From positions 764,924 through 798,570 of the forward strand of contig JAMPFA010000001.1 in NCBI GenBank assembly GCA_023664725.1: a DNA stretch of 33,647 nucleotides, in the 5' to 3' direction. The stretch is from Roseburia sp. Lineage in GTDB: Bacteria > Bacillota > Clostridia > Lachnospirales > Lachnospiraceae. This document shows, one piece after another, positions 17,043 through 25,100 of this stretch (its first letter is position 1; the number at the start of each line of letters is the position of its first letter). Under the pieces are notes generated by a model, which had not been told where the DNA came from, did no database searches, and saw only the letters and a list, made by a program, of their open reading frames with translations. Made by a program: the position numbers and the translations under genes.

Positions 17043-17708
17043 ATGAAGGATACAAAAAATACACACTATTTAATATTCGATGAATCCGGCAATCTGGGGA
17101 ACAGAGGCCGGTACTTTGTTATCGCATGTATTGATACATATGACTGGAAACCACTCCACAATATGATGCGGCGAAAACTTGGCATTGCCAAAAAAATGTT
17201 TCAGGAGCTATCTGCCCTGCACTCGAATGAAATAAAAGCGAAAGATGCCTATCCCTGCATTAAATTTCATTTGTTGGAATGCATAGCGGGAAAGGATATA
17301 CACATTTCTTATATTGTAGCGGATTTATGTCATATCCGTACCAATCTGTTGAACGATAAAAACATACTCTATAATTATCTGATGCGGCTGTTGATTGAAC
17401 GAGTTGTGACACCAGAAGATGATGCAGTCCATATGATATGTGACAACCATACAACCAAAGTGGCATCCGCCAACTCCTTTTCTGACTACATAAAATTATT
17501 TTTAGTGTATGAAAAAGAATACGATATGCAAATAAATGTAAAATATCTGGATTCCGACAGTAAAGAGGCCTATATCGTTCAAGCCGCCGACTATGTCGCA
17601 AACGCAGTCTATGGATATTATGAGTATGGAGATAAGGTTTACTATAACCAATTTGCACACAAGGTAAAGCATCAGCTCCTTTTTCCCTGGCGTCTTTTTG
17701 GAAAATGA
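17043..17708 (+). CDS. DUF3800 protein, predicted RNase H-like nuclease
   Basis: A 221-residue protein with the DUF3800 signature: an opening strand ending in IFDESGN (Asp13, Glu14) and a central HSNEIKAKD (Glu63, Lys65). CDNH (Asp134) and QAADYVANAVYGYYE (Asp183) follow. These spaced acidic residues fit the RNase H-like fold proposed for the family, so a metal-dependent nuclease is plausible but unproven. The DESGN motif must lie near the N-terminus, which fixes the start at 17043 even though no Shine-Dalgarno is present. The gene sits alone on the plus strand between minus-strand PFOR and sigma genes and is more AT-rich than both, suggesting an inserted defence-type gene. A structured non-coding region follows directly. 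Confidence 0.8.
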   Translation: MKDTKNTHYLIFDESGNLGNRGRYFVIACIDTYDWKPLHNMMRRKLGIAKKMFQELSALHSNEIKAKDAYPCIKFHLLECIAGKDIHISYIVADLCHIRTNLLNDKNILYNYLMRLLIERVVTPEDDAVHMICDNHTTKVASANSFSDYIKLFLVYEKEYDMQINVKYLDSDSKEAYIVQAADYVANAVYGYYEYGDKVYYNQFAHKVKHQLLFPWRLFGK

Positions 17709-17738
17709 CAAAACTTTTCAGAAAATAAGAAAAGCATC

Positions 17739-17767
17739 TTGATTTTTTGATGTGCGAATGGTATGAT
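17739..17767 (+). promoter_or_regulatory. promoter for a candidate non-coding RNA
   Basis: TTGATT (17739-17744), 17-bp spacer, TATGAT (17762-17767). It predicts a start near 17774, with no open reading frame of note before the T-run at 17881. Confidence 0.5.
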
Positions 17768-17773
17768 TTATAA

Positions 17774-17887
17774 ATAAATAACATATATTGTTTCTTAGGT
17801 GGGTGTGTAAGCCTGTATCCGTGTGCGAATCTTTTAAGCATAAGTTGCCTGTGTGGTAATCGCTGGTACAGCGGCACCCATTTTTTT
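17774..17887 (+). ncRNA. candidate structured small RNA with its own terminator
   Basis: About 114 nt after a good promoter and ending at a run of seven T. The last stable elements are a hairpin CGCTG-GTA-CAGCG (17861-17873) and a long-range stem TGGGTG (17800-17805) with CACCCA (17875-17880) directly before the T-run. An internal stem TGTGC/GCATA (17822-17826 with 17838-17842) also forms. It does not match 6S, SRP, tmRNA, tRNA or any riboswitch class I know. It could instead be only a long terminator structure for the DUF3800 gene. Confidence 0.4.
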
Positions 17888-18019
17888 AATGATTAAAATC
17901 AATCGTAATCGAGCAGGGAATTTTTCCCTGCACAATCAAGTAGGGGAGATTTCCCCTACTCGCCGTGCGGGGTGCGTGCTGCGTTAGCAGCTAATTTCTA
18001 TATGCACCCCTGCACATAA
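17888..18019. repeat. cluster of three strong hairpins, no gene
   Basis: A non-coding stretch with three consecutive inverted repeats: GCAGGGAA/TTCCCTGC at 17913-17931, AGTAGGGGA/TCCCCTACT at 17939-17960, and a compound hairpin at 17965-18015. The compound hairpin has outer arms GGGGTGC/GCACCCC and an inner GCTGC-GTTA-GCAGC. Loops are 3-4 nt in the first two. The cluster could be the 3' part of the adjacent RNA or a scar of a mobile element. Confidence 0.55.
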
Positions 18020-18049
18020 AAAGGCATGGCCTATATCAGCCATGCCCTT
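18020..18049 (-). terminator. terminator of the second PFOR gene
   Basis: Perfect GGCATGGC/GCCATGCC stem (18023-18030 with 18039-18046), extended by A-T pairs, then TTTTT on the minus strand, 13 bp after the stop codon. The symmetric flanks may also let it work on the plus strand. Confidence 0.85.
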
Positions 18050-18062
18050 TCCATGTCCAAAA

Positions 18063-21000
18063 TTATTTGTACAACTCAACCAATCTCTGCAGATGCTCGT
18101 AGCGGTCTTTTGCTGCCTGCTCAGACTCTTTGAACAGTTTCTCTGCCCTGTCTGGGAAGGAGCGGGACAGTCTGCTGTAACGTGTCTCGTTGTTTAAGAA
18201 ATCCTGATAGGTTCCATCGCCAGGTTTGGAAACCAGGGTAAATGGATTCTTGCCCTCTGCCTTTAATGCAGGGTTGAAGGAGAAGAGGTTCCAGTAACCT
18301 GCGCCTACTGCCTTCTTCATCTCATCCTGGCAGTGGTTCATTCCGCCCTTTACACCGTGGAGCTCGCAGGGAGCGTAGCCGATGATTAAGGAAGGCCCGT
18401 TGTAAGCCTCTGCCTCTGCCAGAACCTTGACTGCCTGTGCCATGTTTGCGCCAAGGGCAATCTGTGCCACGTACACATAGCCATAGCTCATAGCGATTTC
18501 TGCAAGGCTCTTCTTGCCGATGTCCTTACCTGCTGCGGCAAACTGGCAAACCTCACCGATATTGGATGCCTTGGAGGCCTGTCCGCCGGTGTTGGAGTAC
18601 ATCTCGGTGTCGAATACCATCACGTTTACGTTCTCGCCAGAGGCAAGCACGTGGTCTAATCCGCCAAATCCGATATCGTATGCCCAGCCGTCACCACCGA
18701 AGATCCAGATGGACTTCTTAGCAAGGTAATCTTTCTTCTCCAATGCTGCCTTTGCATCCGGGCATCCTGCTGATGCCGCTTTTTCAAGCTCTGCCACCAG
18801 CGCCTCTGTTGCAGGGGTGTTAGCCTTGGTGTCGTTCTTTGTCTCCATGAATTTGTCAAATGCAGCCTTTAACTCTGCGCTTGCCTTGTCGCTGCCCGCA
18901 CATTTCTCTGCGCTTGCGATTGCCTGCTCACGGAGCACTCTCTGTCCGATTTCCATACCCAGACCGTGCTCTGCGTTGTCCTCGAATAAGGAGTTTGCCC
19001 AAGCCGGTCCCTTCTGGGAATCTTTGTTTACAGTGTATGGTGATGTAGCTGCAGGTCCGCCCCAGATGGAAGAGCATCCGGTAGCATTGCTGATGTACAT
19101 ATGCTCACCAAACAACTGTGTGATAAGTCTTGCGTAGGATGTCTCTGCACAGCCTGCACAGGAGCCTGAGAACTCAAGCAGCGGCTGGTTGAACTGGGAA
19201 CCTTTTACGGTATTGTCTGCCGGCATACCAGGTTTCTTGCCTACGTTTGCAACCAGGTAGTCGAATACTGGCTGCTCCTCTGCCTGGGATTCCTGTGGAA
19301 CCATAGCGATTGCGCCCACCGGACACACGGTAATACACTCGCCGCATCCCATACAGTCTAACGGGGATACGCTCATGGTGTACTTGTACTCGCTTGCCTT
19401 TGGCTTTGTCTCTGCAAGTTTGATATTGGAAGGAGCTGCTTTCACCTCGTCCTCGCTTAACATGAAGGGACGGATGGTTGCGTGGGAACATACAAACGCA
19501 CACTGGTTACACTGGATACACTTCTCAGCGTCCCAGGTAGGAACGGTTACTGCCGTACCACGTTTCTCATATGCTGCTGCGCCGTGCTCGAACTGTCCGT
19601 CCGGGTTGCCCATAAATGCGGAAACCGGAAGGGAATCGCCATCCATTAAGGAAATCGGGTTCATCAGTTCTTTTACCATCTTTACGGTTGCAGGGCGTCC
19701 CTTTAACTCTGCGGGAGCAGGGTCTGCAGCCGGGTTAGACCAGGATGCGGGAATCTCTACTTTATGTACTGCGTCCACGCCGGCGTCGATTGCCTTGTAG
19801 TTCATGTTTACGACATCGTCACCCTTCTTGCCGTAGGATTTCTTTGCCGCCTGTTTCATAAAGTCAACTGCATCGTCAATCGGCATTACGTTTGCCAGTT
19901 TGAAGAATGCAGACTGCAAAATCGTGTTGGTACGTTTGCCCATGCCGATTTCGATTGCCTTGTCGATAGCGTTGATGGTGTAGAGCTGAATGTTGTTGTC
20001 GGCAATATATTTCTTTGCCTCTGCGTTTAAGTGGTGCTCCAACTCCTCGTCAGACCACTGGCAGTTAATCATAAACACTCCGCCCGGTTTTACATCCTGT
20101 ACCATCTTGAATCCCTTGTTTACATATGCCGGGTTGTGGCATGCCACAAAGTCAGCCTGGTTGATGTAATAGGGGCTCCTGATTGGCTTGTCTCCAAATC
20201 TCAGGTGGGAAACAGTAACACCGCCTGTCTTCTTGGAGTCATACTGGAAGTATGCCTGGATATATTTGTCTGTGTGGTCACCGATAATCTTGGTGGAGTT
20301 CTTGTTTGCGCCAACGGTTCCGTCTCCGCCAAGACCCCAGAACTTACACTCAACGGTTCCCTCTGCCGCTGTGATAGGAGCAGGTTTTACTTCCGGTAAG
20401 CTTAAGTTGGTCACGTCATCCACGATACCGATGGTGAAACGTGCCTTTGGAGCGTCTTTCTCCAGCTCTTTATATACTGCAAATACGGAAGAAGGAGGCG
20501 TATCCTTGGAACCTAAGCCGTAACGTCCGCCAACCAGCACGATATCGTTCAATCCTGCCTCACGAAGGGTAGCTGCAACGTCTAAGTACAGAGGATCTCC
20601 AAGGGAGCCTGGCTCTTTTGTCCTGTCTAATACGGCAACTTTCTTTGCTGTCTTCGGAAGGGCTTTTACGAATGCATCGGAAACCCATGGACGGTACAGA
20701 CGAACTTTTACCAGTCCAACCTTCTCGCCTTTTGCGGTAAGGTAGTCGATTACTTCCTCTGCCACGTCGTTTAAGGAGCCCATAGCCACGATGACACGAT
20801 CTGCGTCCGCTGCTCCGTAGTAGTTGAATAAGCCGTAGTTTGTGCCAAGTTTCTCATTGACTTTTGCCATATACTTCTCAACGATAGCCGGGAGCTCGTT
20901 GTAAGCGGTGTTGCAGGCCTCACGGTGCTGGAAGAATACGTCGCCGTTCTCGTGGGAACCACGCATAGCCGGATGCTCCGGATTTAACGCATGTTCACGG

Positions 21001-21608
21001 AAAGCCTTCACGGAATCCATGTTGCACATTTCCTTCAAATCTGCGTAATCCCACTTCTCGATTTTCTGAATCTCGTGGGATGTACGGAATCCGTCAAAGA
21101 AGTTGATAAACGGAACCTTGCCCTCGATGGTTGCCAGGTGCGCAACAGGGCTTAAATCCATAACCTCTTGCGGGTTTGTCTCGCAGAGCATAGCGAAACC
21201 GGTCTGACGACAGGCATATACGTCACTGTGGTCACCGAAGATGTTTAAGGACTGGGTAGCCACGGTACGCGCGGATACATCGAACACGCAGGGGAGCATC
21301 TCGCCTGCAATCTTGTACATGTTGGGAATCATCAGTAAAAGTCCCTGGGATGCAGTAAAGGTGGTGGTTAATGCGCCTGCTGCAAGGGAACCGTGGACAG
21401 CTCCCGCTGCTCCTGCCTCGGACTCCATCTCCACAACCTTCACCTGGTTTCCGAAAATGTTCTCCTGTCCTGCTGCGGACCACTGGTCAACCGTGTCAGC
21501 CATTGGGCTTGACGGGGTAATCGGGTAAATGGCGGCAACATCCGTAAAAGCGTACGCTACATGAGCAGCGGCTGTGTTACCGTCCATTGACTGTTTTGCT
21601 CTAGACAT
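18063..21608 (-). CDS. nifJ: pyruvate:ferredoxin (flavodoxin) oxidoreductase, paralog 2
   Basis: A 1181-residue single-chain PFOR, colinear with paralog 1. Thr31 (YPITPSS), Glu64 and Arg114 (VSARTVA) are conserved. The ferredoxin domain has CIQCNQCAFVCS and CMGCGECITVCP. The thiamine domain has CAGCAE, ATGCSSIWGG, GDGWAYDIGFGGLDHV and the distal cluster Cys in YAPCELHG. A strong AAGGAGG lies just before the ATG. The codon choice looks more uniform than in paralog 1, so this is probably the main, highly expressed fermentative enzyme feeding ferredoxin. Its leader and upstream region carry a recognisable promoter, a 5' stem-loop and four copies of a 10-bp motif, so regulated expression is likely. 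It has its own terminator and appears monocistronic. Confidence 0.96.
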   Translation of the reverse strand: MSRAKQSMDGNTAAAHVAYAFTDVAAIYPITPSSPMADTVDQWSAAGQENIFGNQVKVVEMESEAGAAGAVHGSLAAGALTTTFTASQGLLLMIPNMYKIAGEMLPCVFDVSARTVATQSLNIFGDHSDVYACRQTGFAMLCETNPQEVMDLSPVAHLATIEGKVPFINFFDGFRTSHEIQKIEKWDYADLKEMCNMDSVKAFREHALNPEHPAMRGSHENGDVFFQHREACNTAYNELPAIVEKYMAKVNEKLGTNYGLFNYYGAADADRVIVAMGSLNDVAEEVIDYLTAKGEKVGLVKVRLYRPWVSDAFVKALPKTAKKVAVLDRTKEPGSLGDPLYLDVAATLREAGLNDIVLVGGRYGLGSKDTPPSSVFAVYKELEKDAPKARFTIGIVDDVTNLSLPEVKPAPITAAEGTVECKFWGLGGDGTVGANKNSTKIIGDHTDKYIQAYFQYDSKKTGGVTVSHLRFGDKPIRSPYYINQADFVACHNPAYVNKGFKMVQDVKPGGVFMINCQWSDEELEHHLNAEAKKYIADNNIQLYTINAIDKAIEIGMGKRTNTILQSAFFKLANVMPIDDAVDFMKQAAKKSYGKKGDDVVNMNYKAIDAGVDAVHKVEIPASWSNPAADPAPAELKGRPATVKMVKELMNPISLMDGDSLPVSAFMGNPDGQFEHGAAAYEKRGTAVTVPTWDAEKCIQCNQCAFVCSHATIRPFMLSEDEVKAAPSNIKLAETKPKASEYKYTMSVSPLDCMGCGECITVCPVGAIAMVPQESQAEEQPVFDYLVANVGKKPGMPADNTVKGSQFNQPLLEFSGSCAGCAETSYARLITQLFGEHMYISNATGCSSIWGGPAATSPYTVNKDSQKGPAWANSLFEDNAEHGLGMEIGQRVLREQAIASAEKCAGSDKASAELKAAFDKFMETKNDTKANTPATEALVAELEKAASAGCPDAKAALEKKDYLAKKSIWIFGGDGWAYDIGFGGLDHVLASGENVNVMVFDTEMYSNTGGQASKASNIGEVCQFAAAGKDIGKKSLAEIAMSYGYVYVAQIALGANMAQAVKVLAEAEAYNGPSLIIGYAPCELHGVKGGMNHCQDEMKKAVGAGYWNLFSFNPALKAEGKNPFTLVSKPGDGTYQDFLNNETRYSRLSRSFPDRAEKLFKESEQAAKDRYEHLQRLVELYK

Positions 21609-21649
21609 TTGATTTCCTCCTTAAAAGATTTAATGTTACTAGACTTCAT

Positions 21650-21672
21650 GGCAGTTTTTGATAAGAACTGCC
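21650..21672 (-). promoter_or_regulatory. stem-loop at the 5' end of the PFOR-2 leader
   Basis: GGCAGTT/AACTGCC (21666-21672 with 21650-21656, minus strand) with a 9-nt loop. The predicted transcription start falls at or within 1-3 nt of the stem base, so the mRNA would begin with a hairpin, a known way to stabilise abundant transcripts. Confidence 0.5.
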
Positions 21673-21675
21673 TCT

Positions 21676-21704
21676 AACATATAAATATATAGAAATTGTG
21701 CCAA
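21676..21704 (-). promoter_or_regulatory. promoter of the second PFOR gene
   Basis: Minus strand TTGGCA (21699-21704), 17-bp spacer, TATGTT (21676-21681). The -35 hexamer is embedded in the nearest TTTGGNACAA site, so a bound protein would compete with or contact RNA polymerase. Confidence 0.6.
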
Positions 21705-21845
21705 AAAATCAATAGTTTCGACTACATTTTTTGGTACAAAATTTAAAACAAGCAGCCTTCCATATTCCTGTGCTTTAGATTTTTTTACCATATGCAGTGT
21801 TTTTGGGACAACTTCTATGGAATCTTATGAAATCGTTGTCCCAAA
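21696..21845. repeat. four TTTGGNACAA sites in two inverted pairs
   Basis: The 10-mer occurs at 21696-21705 (minus), 21730-21739 (plus), 21802-21811 (plus) and 21836-21845 (minus). Only the N position varies (C, T, G, G). Each pair is separated by exactly 24 bp but with opposite relative orientation. The outer pair also forms an 11-bp stem that could act as a weak terminator for the 61-aa gene. It does not match the Rex, CcpA or Fur consensus. Confidence 0.6.
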
Positions 21846-21862
21846 TATGCACAAATCTTATT

Positions 21863-22048
21863 CTATACCGTATGCTTTTCTTTTTTCTTATTCTCACCTT
21901 TGTATTTGTGGAGGAGTGCAATGAACCTCTGACTCCTATGTATGCTCTTTTCTAATTCTTCCCTGTCCACCTGATAATTTGGGTCAGGCTCATATAGTTC
22001 TAAGGGTGCAAAACTGTATGAAACGTCATTTAAAGTTGTTTTTTGCAT
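21863..22048 (-). CDS. 61-aa acidic/basic small protein, unknown
   Basis: I do not recognise this protein. The ATG at 22048 has AGGAGG 8 nt upstream; a GTG one codon earlier is less well placed. The first half is acidic and proline-containing (YSFAPLELYEPDPNYQVDREELEKS). The second half is a predicted amphipathic helix ending in a very basic tail (HKYKGENKKKEKHTV). No membrane segment or signal is present. It starts 60 nt after the 986-aa surface-protein gene on the same strand and may be its operon partner, possibly a small regulator or chaperone. Confidence 0.6.
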   Translation of the reverse strand: MQKTTLNDVSYSFAPLELYEPDPNYQVDREELEKSIHRSQRFIALLHKYKGENKKKEKHTV

Positions 22049-22107
22049 CACCTTTCCCTCCTTTTGTATTTTTAATGGTTCTGTTTGTTCTATGCATATT
22101 TTAAAAC

Positions 22108-25068
22108 TTATTTGATTTTTATCCGTTTCTTTGCACTATACCCCCCATAATACTTTTTGCCTGTGGAATCCTCGGCATATGCCCGCACCCTCACATAGTA
22201 TGTTTTTCCCTTCTTTAGTTTCCTGATTTCCTTTTTCAAGGAAGAAACATATGTTTTTTTCGTGTTTTTGGGTTTAAAGCCGCTGGTGGTGGAATAGGAT
22301 AACTCGTAACCGGAGGCATTTTTTACTTTTTTATAGGTAATAAGCAGTTTTCCGGTTTTTTTACTTTTTACAGATAAGCTTTTCACTTTACCTGGTTTCT
22401 TGACCTTGCTCCACCTGGCATACAGGGTCTGATTTGATGTTACCAAATATTGTTTTGTGACTTTTGTTCCGCCTGACTTTTGTGTGTACCAGCCTTTAAA
22501 AATATATCCATTCTTTATTATCTTAGGTAGTGCTCCTATTGTTTGATTCTTTTCTACCTGTTTATTTTTTTGCGTTAGCTTTTTCCCTCCATTGGGGTGA
22601 AACGTTACTATGTAAGTTACCGGCAAATTAGAGTTATTTTGAATATTTTCATTAGATGCATTAGGAGAGTCAGCAGTTTCTGATGCACTATTATTCTCAT
22701 TATCACTCATTCCTGGTACGCTACTGTTCCCTCCATCATTAATTGTCGTATTTCCGGTAATAACTCCATCACTACAATGAATTGTGGCCTGCAATAAATT
22801 TGAGTTTGATTTTCCAAACCCAGTACTATTACATATATTTATACATTTCCAATCTGAAGTTTTTCCGTTATAATATACTTCCCTCAACTTATTGCAACCA
22901 TAAAAAGAGAATTCTTCTATGCGATTTACGCTTTGAGGGATAAAAATCTTTTCCAAACTGCTACAACCATAAAATGCATCCTCTCCTATACTTTTCACAC
23001 TTTCAGGAATCGTAACCGTTTTTAAATTACTGCAACCTTCAAAGCCTCTTTCCTCTATTACTTCCAATCTTGCTGGCAAACTAACTTTTTTTAGATTACT
23101 ACGATTTCTAAAGGCCATATATCCGATACTTGTAATATCATCTCCCATTTCCACACTTACAATTTTAATTTTATAAGAATTTTCAACATTTTCCATACCA
23201 TAAGATTCCATAGCCCCCTTTCCTGAAATCACCATCCTCCCCCCATCAAACAATTCCCACTTCAAATTGTTACCACATGTTCCAGAATGAATCACAGTCT
23301 CCCCCTGCATCTCATGCACGACATTGCTCTTCCCTTCCACCACATGAACCGTTATGGTATCCGTATACCCCCCTTCCCGTGACGTAGCCGTCACCGTAAC
23401 CGTTCCAGCCTTCTTTGCCTCACACACAACAATCGGCCCGTGGATTTCAAAAACAGACTCATCCGACGAAACATAATCCGCATAAGCCATCCCCGCCCCT
23501 TCCGGCGTCAGCACAGGTGACGGAAAGACAATATACGCATCCTCCAACCCCACCGTGATTTCATCCATTTCAAAATGCATACCCGTAGCCTGCGCCTTTG
23601 CCTCGCCAAATGTGGCATAAATTTCCGGATAATCCACTTCCAATTGGTACAAATACTCATTAAAAAAAGTATTCTGGGATACCTTATACACATGCTTTAT
23701 CCCCTGGACGGCACTGGTATATTCCTCATATGTACTCTGCTTAAAGATTAAGAGTATGCCTCCCACCGCCGCATCTTTATAGATAACATCCGCATAAGAT
23801 ATGGCAAAATCACAGCTAAGCTGGCTGGCAATATACAATGCCTCCACAGAGGCAAGATAACTGCCGGCATTTTCTTTTGTCCGGGAGCTTTTATAAGCAT
23901 TCCCCAGCCCGGCGTTTACCTTTGTCAGTAATTGGTAAAACTTTCCCAGACAACGCATCTTCTCATACTGCTCAATGGATTTGTCCGTGGAAAACAGAAC
24001 ATTGGAAATTGCCATCCCCAATTTTGCTCCATCTAAAAACATCTTGCTGTATGGCGTGGAGGACAACAAACGCTGCCACCACCCGTCCACAATGCCGCCA
24101 AAAGCGTCTGCTGTTATCTCTATCGACTGGTTCATCACCGCAGACAGAAAGCCTCCCTGGGCGTTCTGCATGGCCGTGGCCGCCTCCAGCAGAGCCTCCT
24201 TCATCACCGGATTGTCACTGGGACACTGGTTATACATCTGCATCACAACATTTTTCATATCCTCAGACATTTCCGATAACTGCATGTAAGACGTCAACGC
24301 CTCCACCCCGCCGACAATCGTGTCCGTTGTCTGAAATACCGTTCCCACTGCACTGCCAATCCCGCCAATCTTTTTCAACGCCGGATGGTTGTTTTCGTAT
24401 GCCTCCGACAAATACTTTTGCACCTTTTCCTTATCCTTCAGTGATAAACCGCTGATTTTTCCATTTCTGATATCAATCTTTGCATCCAGCCCGTCCGTTT
24501 CTTTTACCCACTTTTCTACCTGGGAAATCATACGGTTCGTCTCACTTACCGCTTTCTTCTGTATGTCATACAGAAAATCCCGGCTGCCTGTCTGTTCCAT
24601 AAACACGCTGAATATAATAGCCTCATAATATCCCTTTTCATCCAGCATCCCCCCTGCAATCTGTGACGGGCTGACTGCAAGGTTTGCAGTTTTCCAGGCT
24701 TTTACAGAATTTTGAAAGGTACTGTTCTCATCCAACAAACGCACCATCAAATCTGAGGGTATCTCATACTGCCCCAGGCTTGCAAAATCGTTGTATGTTC
24801 CCGTAGCCGGATTCATGCAATAGTCCGCCCTGTAACATTCCAAGACAAAATCTTCCCCTGCCCTTGCTCCCGATGCCTGGCCATTTAGAATATCCAACTG
24901 GTTTCCAGAAAGGGCAGACATGCCCCCAAGATATTTCTGGTTATCCACCGCCTGAATCTTTGTCTGTACACCCTTTTCCGCCGTAACCGCCTCCCCGGTC
25001 AAAAAAGCCGATAGTTCTGTGCAGACCAGCGTCACTGCCAGCACAAAAGCCATTATCCTGTTTTTCAT
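22108..25068 (-). CDS. secreted mosaic surface protein with BspA-type leucine-rich repeats
   Basis: A 986-residue exported protein. The ATG at 25068 follows AAAGGA; an upstream in-frame GTG is too close to it. Signal peptide about 1-30 (MKNRIMAFVLAVTLVCTELSAF). Residues of roughly 30-500 form an unrecognised helical region with glycine-rich hydrophobic stretches (GGIGSAVGTVFQTTDTIVGG). A bacterial Ig-like domain spans about 505-590. A segment containing GTCGNNLKWELFDGG leads into LRR_5/BspA repeats at about 595-770 (LKTVTIPESVKSIGEDAFYG). An Asn/Ser-rich linker and an InlB-B/Flg_new repeat (FHPNGGKK to KGWYTQKSGGTKV) follow at about 815-885. The C-terminus is a basic fibronectin type III-like domain. 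No LPXTG or membrane anchor is visible. It probably mediates adhesion or cell interaction, and is divergent from the XRE/LytTR regulators. Confidence 0.85.
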   Translation of the reverse strand: MKNRIMAFVLAVTLVCTELSAFLTGEAVTAEKGVQTKIQAVDNQKYLGGMSALSGNQLDILNGQASGARAGEDFVLECYRADYCMNPATGTYNDFASLGQYEIPSDLMVRLLDENSTFQNSVKAWKTANLAVSPSQIAGGMLDEKGYYEAIIFSVFMEQTGSRDFLYDIQKKAVSETNRMISQVEKWVKETDGLDAKIDIRNGKISGLSLKDKEKVQKYLSEAYENNHPALKKIGGIGSAVGTVFQTTDTIVGGVEALTSYMQLSEMSEDMKNVVMQMYNQCPSDNPVMKEALLEAATAMQNAQGGFLSAVMNQSIEITADAFGGIVDGWWQRLLSSTPYSKMFLDGAKLGMAISNVLFSTDKSIEQYEKMRCLGKFYQLLTKVNAGLGNAYKSSRTKENAGSYLASVEALYIASQLSCDFAISYADVIYKDAAVGGILLIFKQSTYEEYTSAVQGIKHVYKVSQNTFFNEYLYQLEVDYPEIYATFGEAKAQATGMHFEMDEITVGLEDAYIVFPSPVLTPEGAGMAYADYVSSDESVFEIHGPIVVCEAKKAGTVTVTATSREGGYTDTITVHVVEGKSNVVHEMQGETVIHSGTCGNNLKWELFDGGRMVISGKGAMESYGMENVENSYKIKIVSVEMGDDITSIGYMAFRNRSNLKKVSLPARLEVIEERGFEGCSNLKTVTIPESVKSIGEDAFYGCSSLEKIFIPQSVNRIEEFSFYGCNKLREVYYNGKTSDWKCINICNSTGFGKSNSNLLQATIHCSDGVITGNTTINDGGNSSVPGMSDNENNSASETADSPNASNENIQNNSNLPVTYIVTFHPNGGKKLTQKNKQVEKNQTIGALPKIIKNGYIFKGWYTQKSGGTKVTKQYLVTSNQTLYARWSKVKKPGKVKSLSVKSKKTGKLLITYKKVKNASGYELSYSTTSGFKPKNTKKTYVSSLKKEIRKLKKGKTYYVRVRAYAEDSTGKKYYGGYSAKKRIKIK

Positions 25069-25100
25069 GTGAAACACTTTCCTTTTAAATTTATATTTTT

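Noticed and set aside
17260-17877. 205-codon minus-strand frame across the DUF3800 gene and the RNA candidate
   Set aside because: It is antisense to a gene with a conserved signature, has no ribosome site and has a composition unlike a protein.
17800-17880. Possible tRNA or known riboswitch in the candidate RNA
   Set aside because: No cloverleaf, no CCA end and no T-loop consensus; no motif of the riboswitch classes I know, and no downstream gene on that strand to control.
21696-21739. Rex operator upstream of PFOR-2
   Set aside because: Rex sites need TTGTGA-N6-TCACAA or TTGTTAA-type palindromes with short spacing; here the half-sites read TTTGGNACAA with a 24-bp gap.
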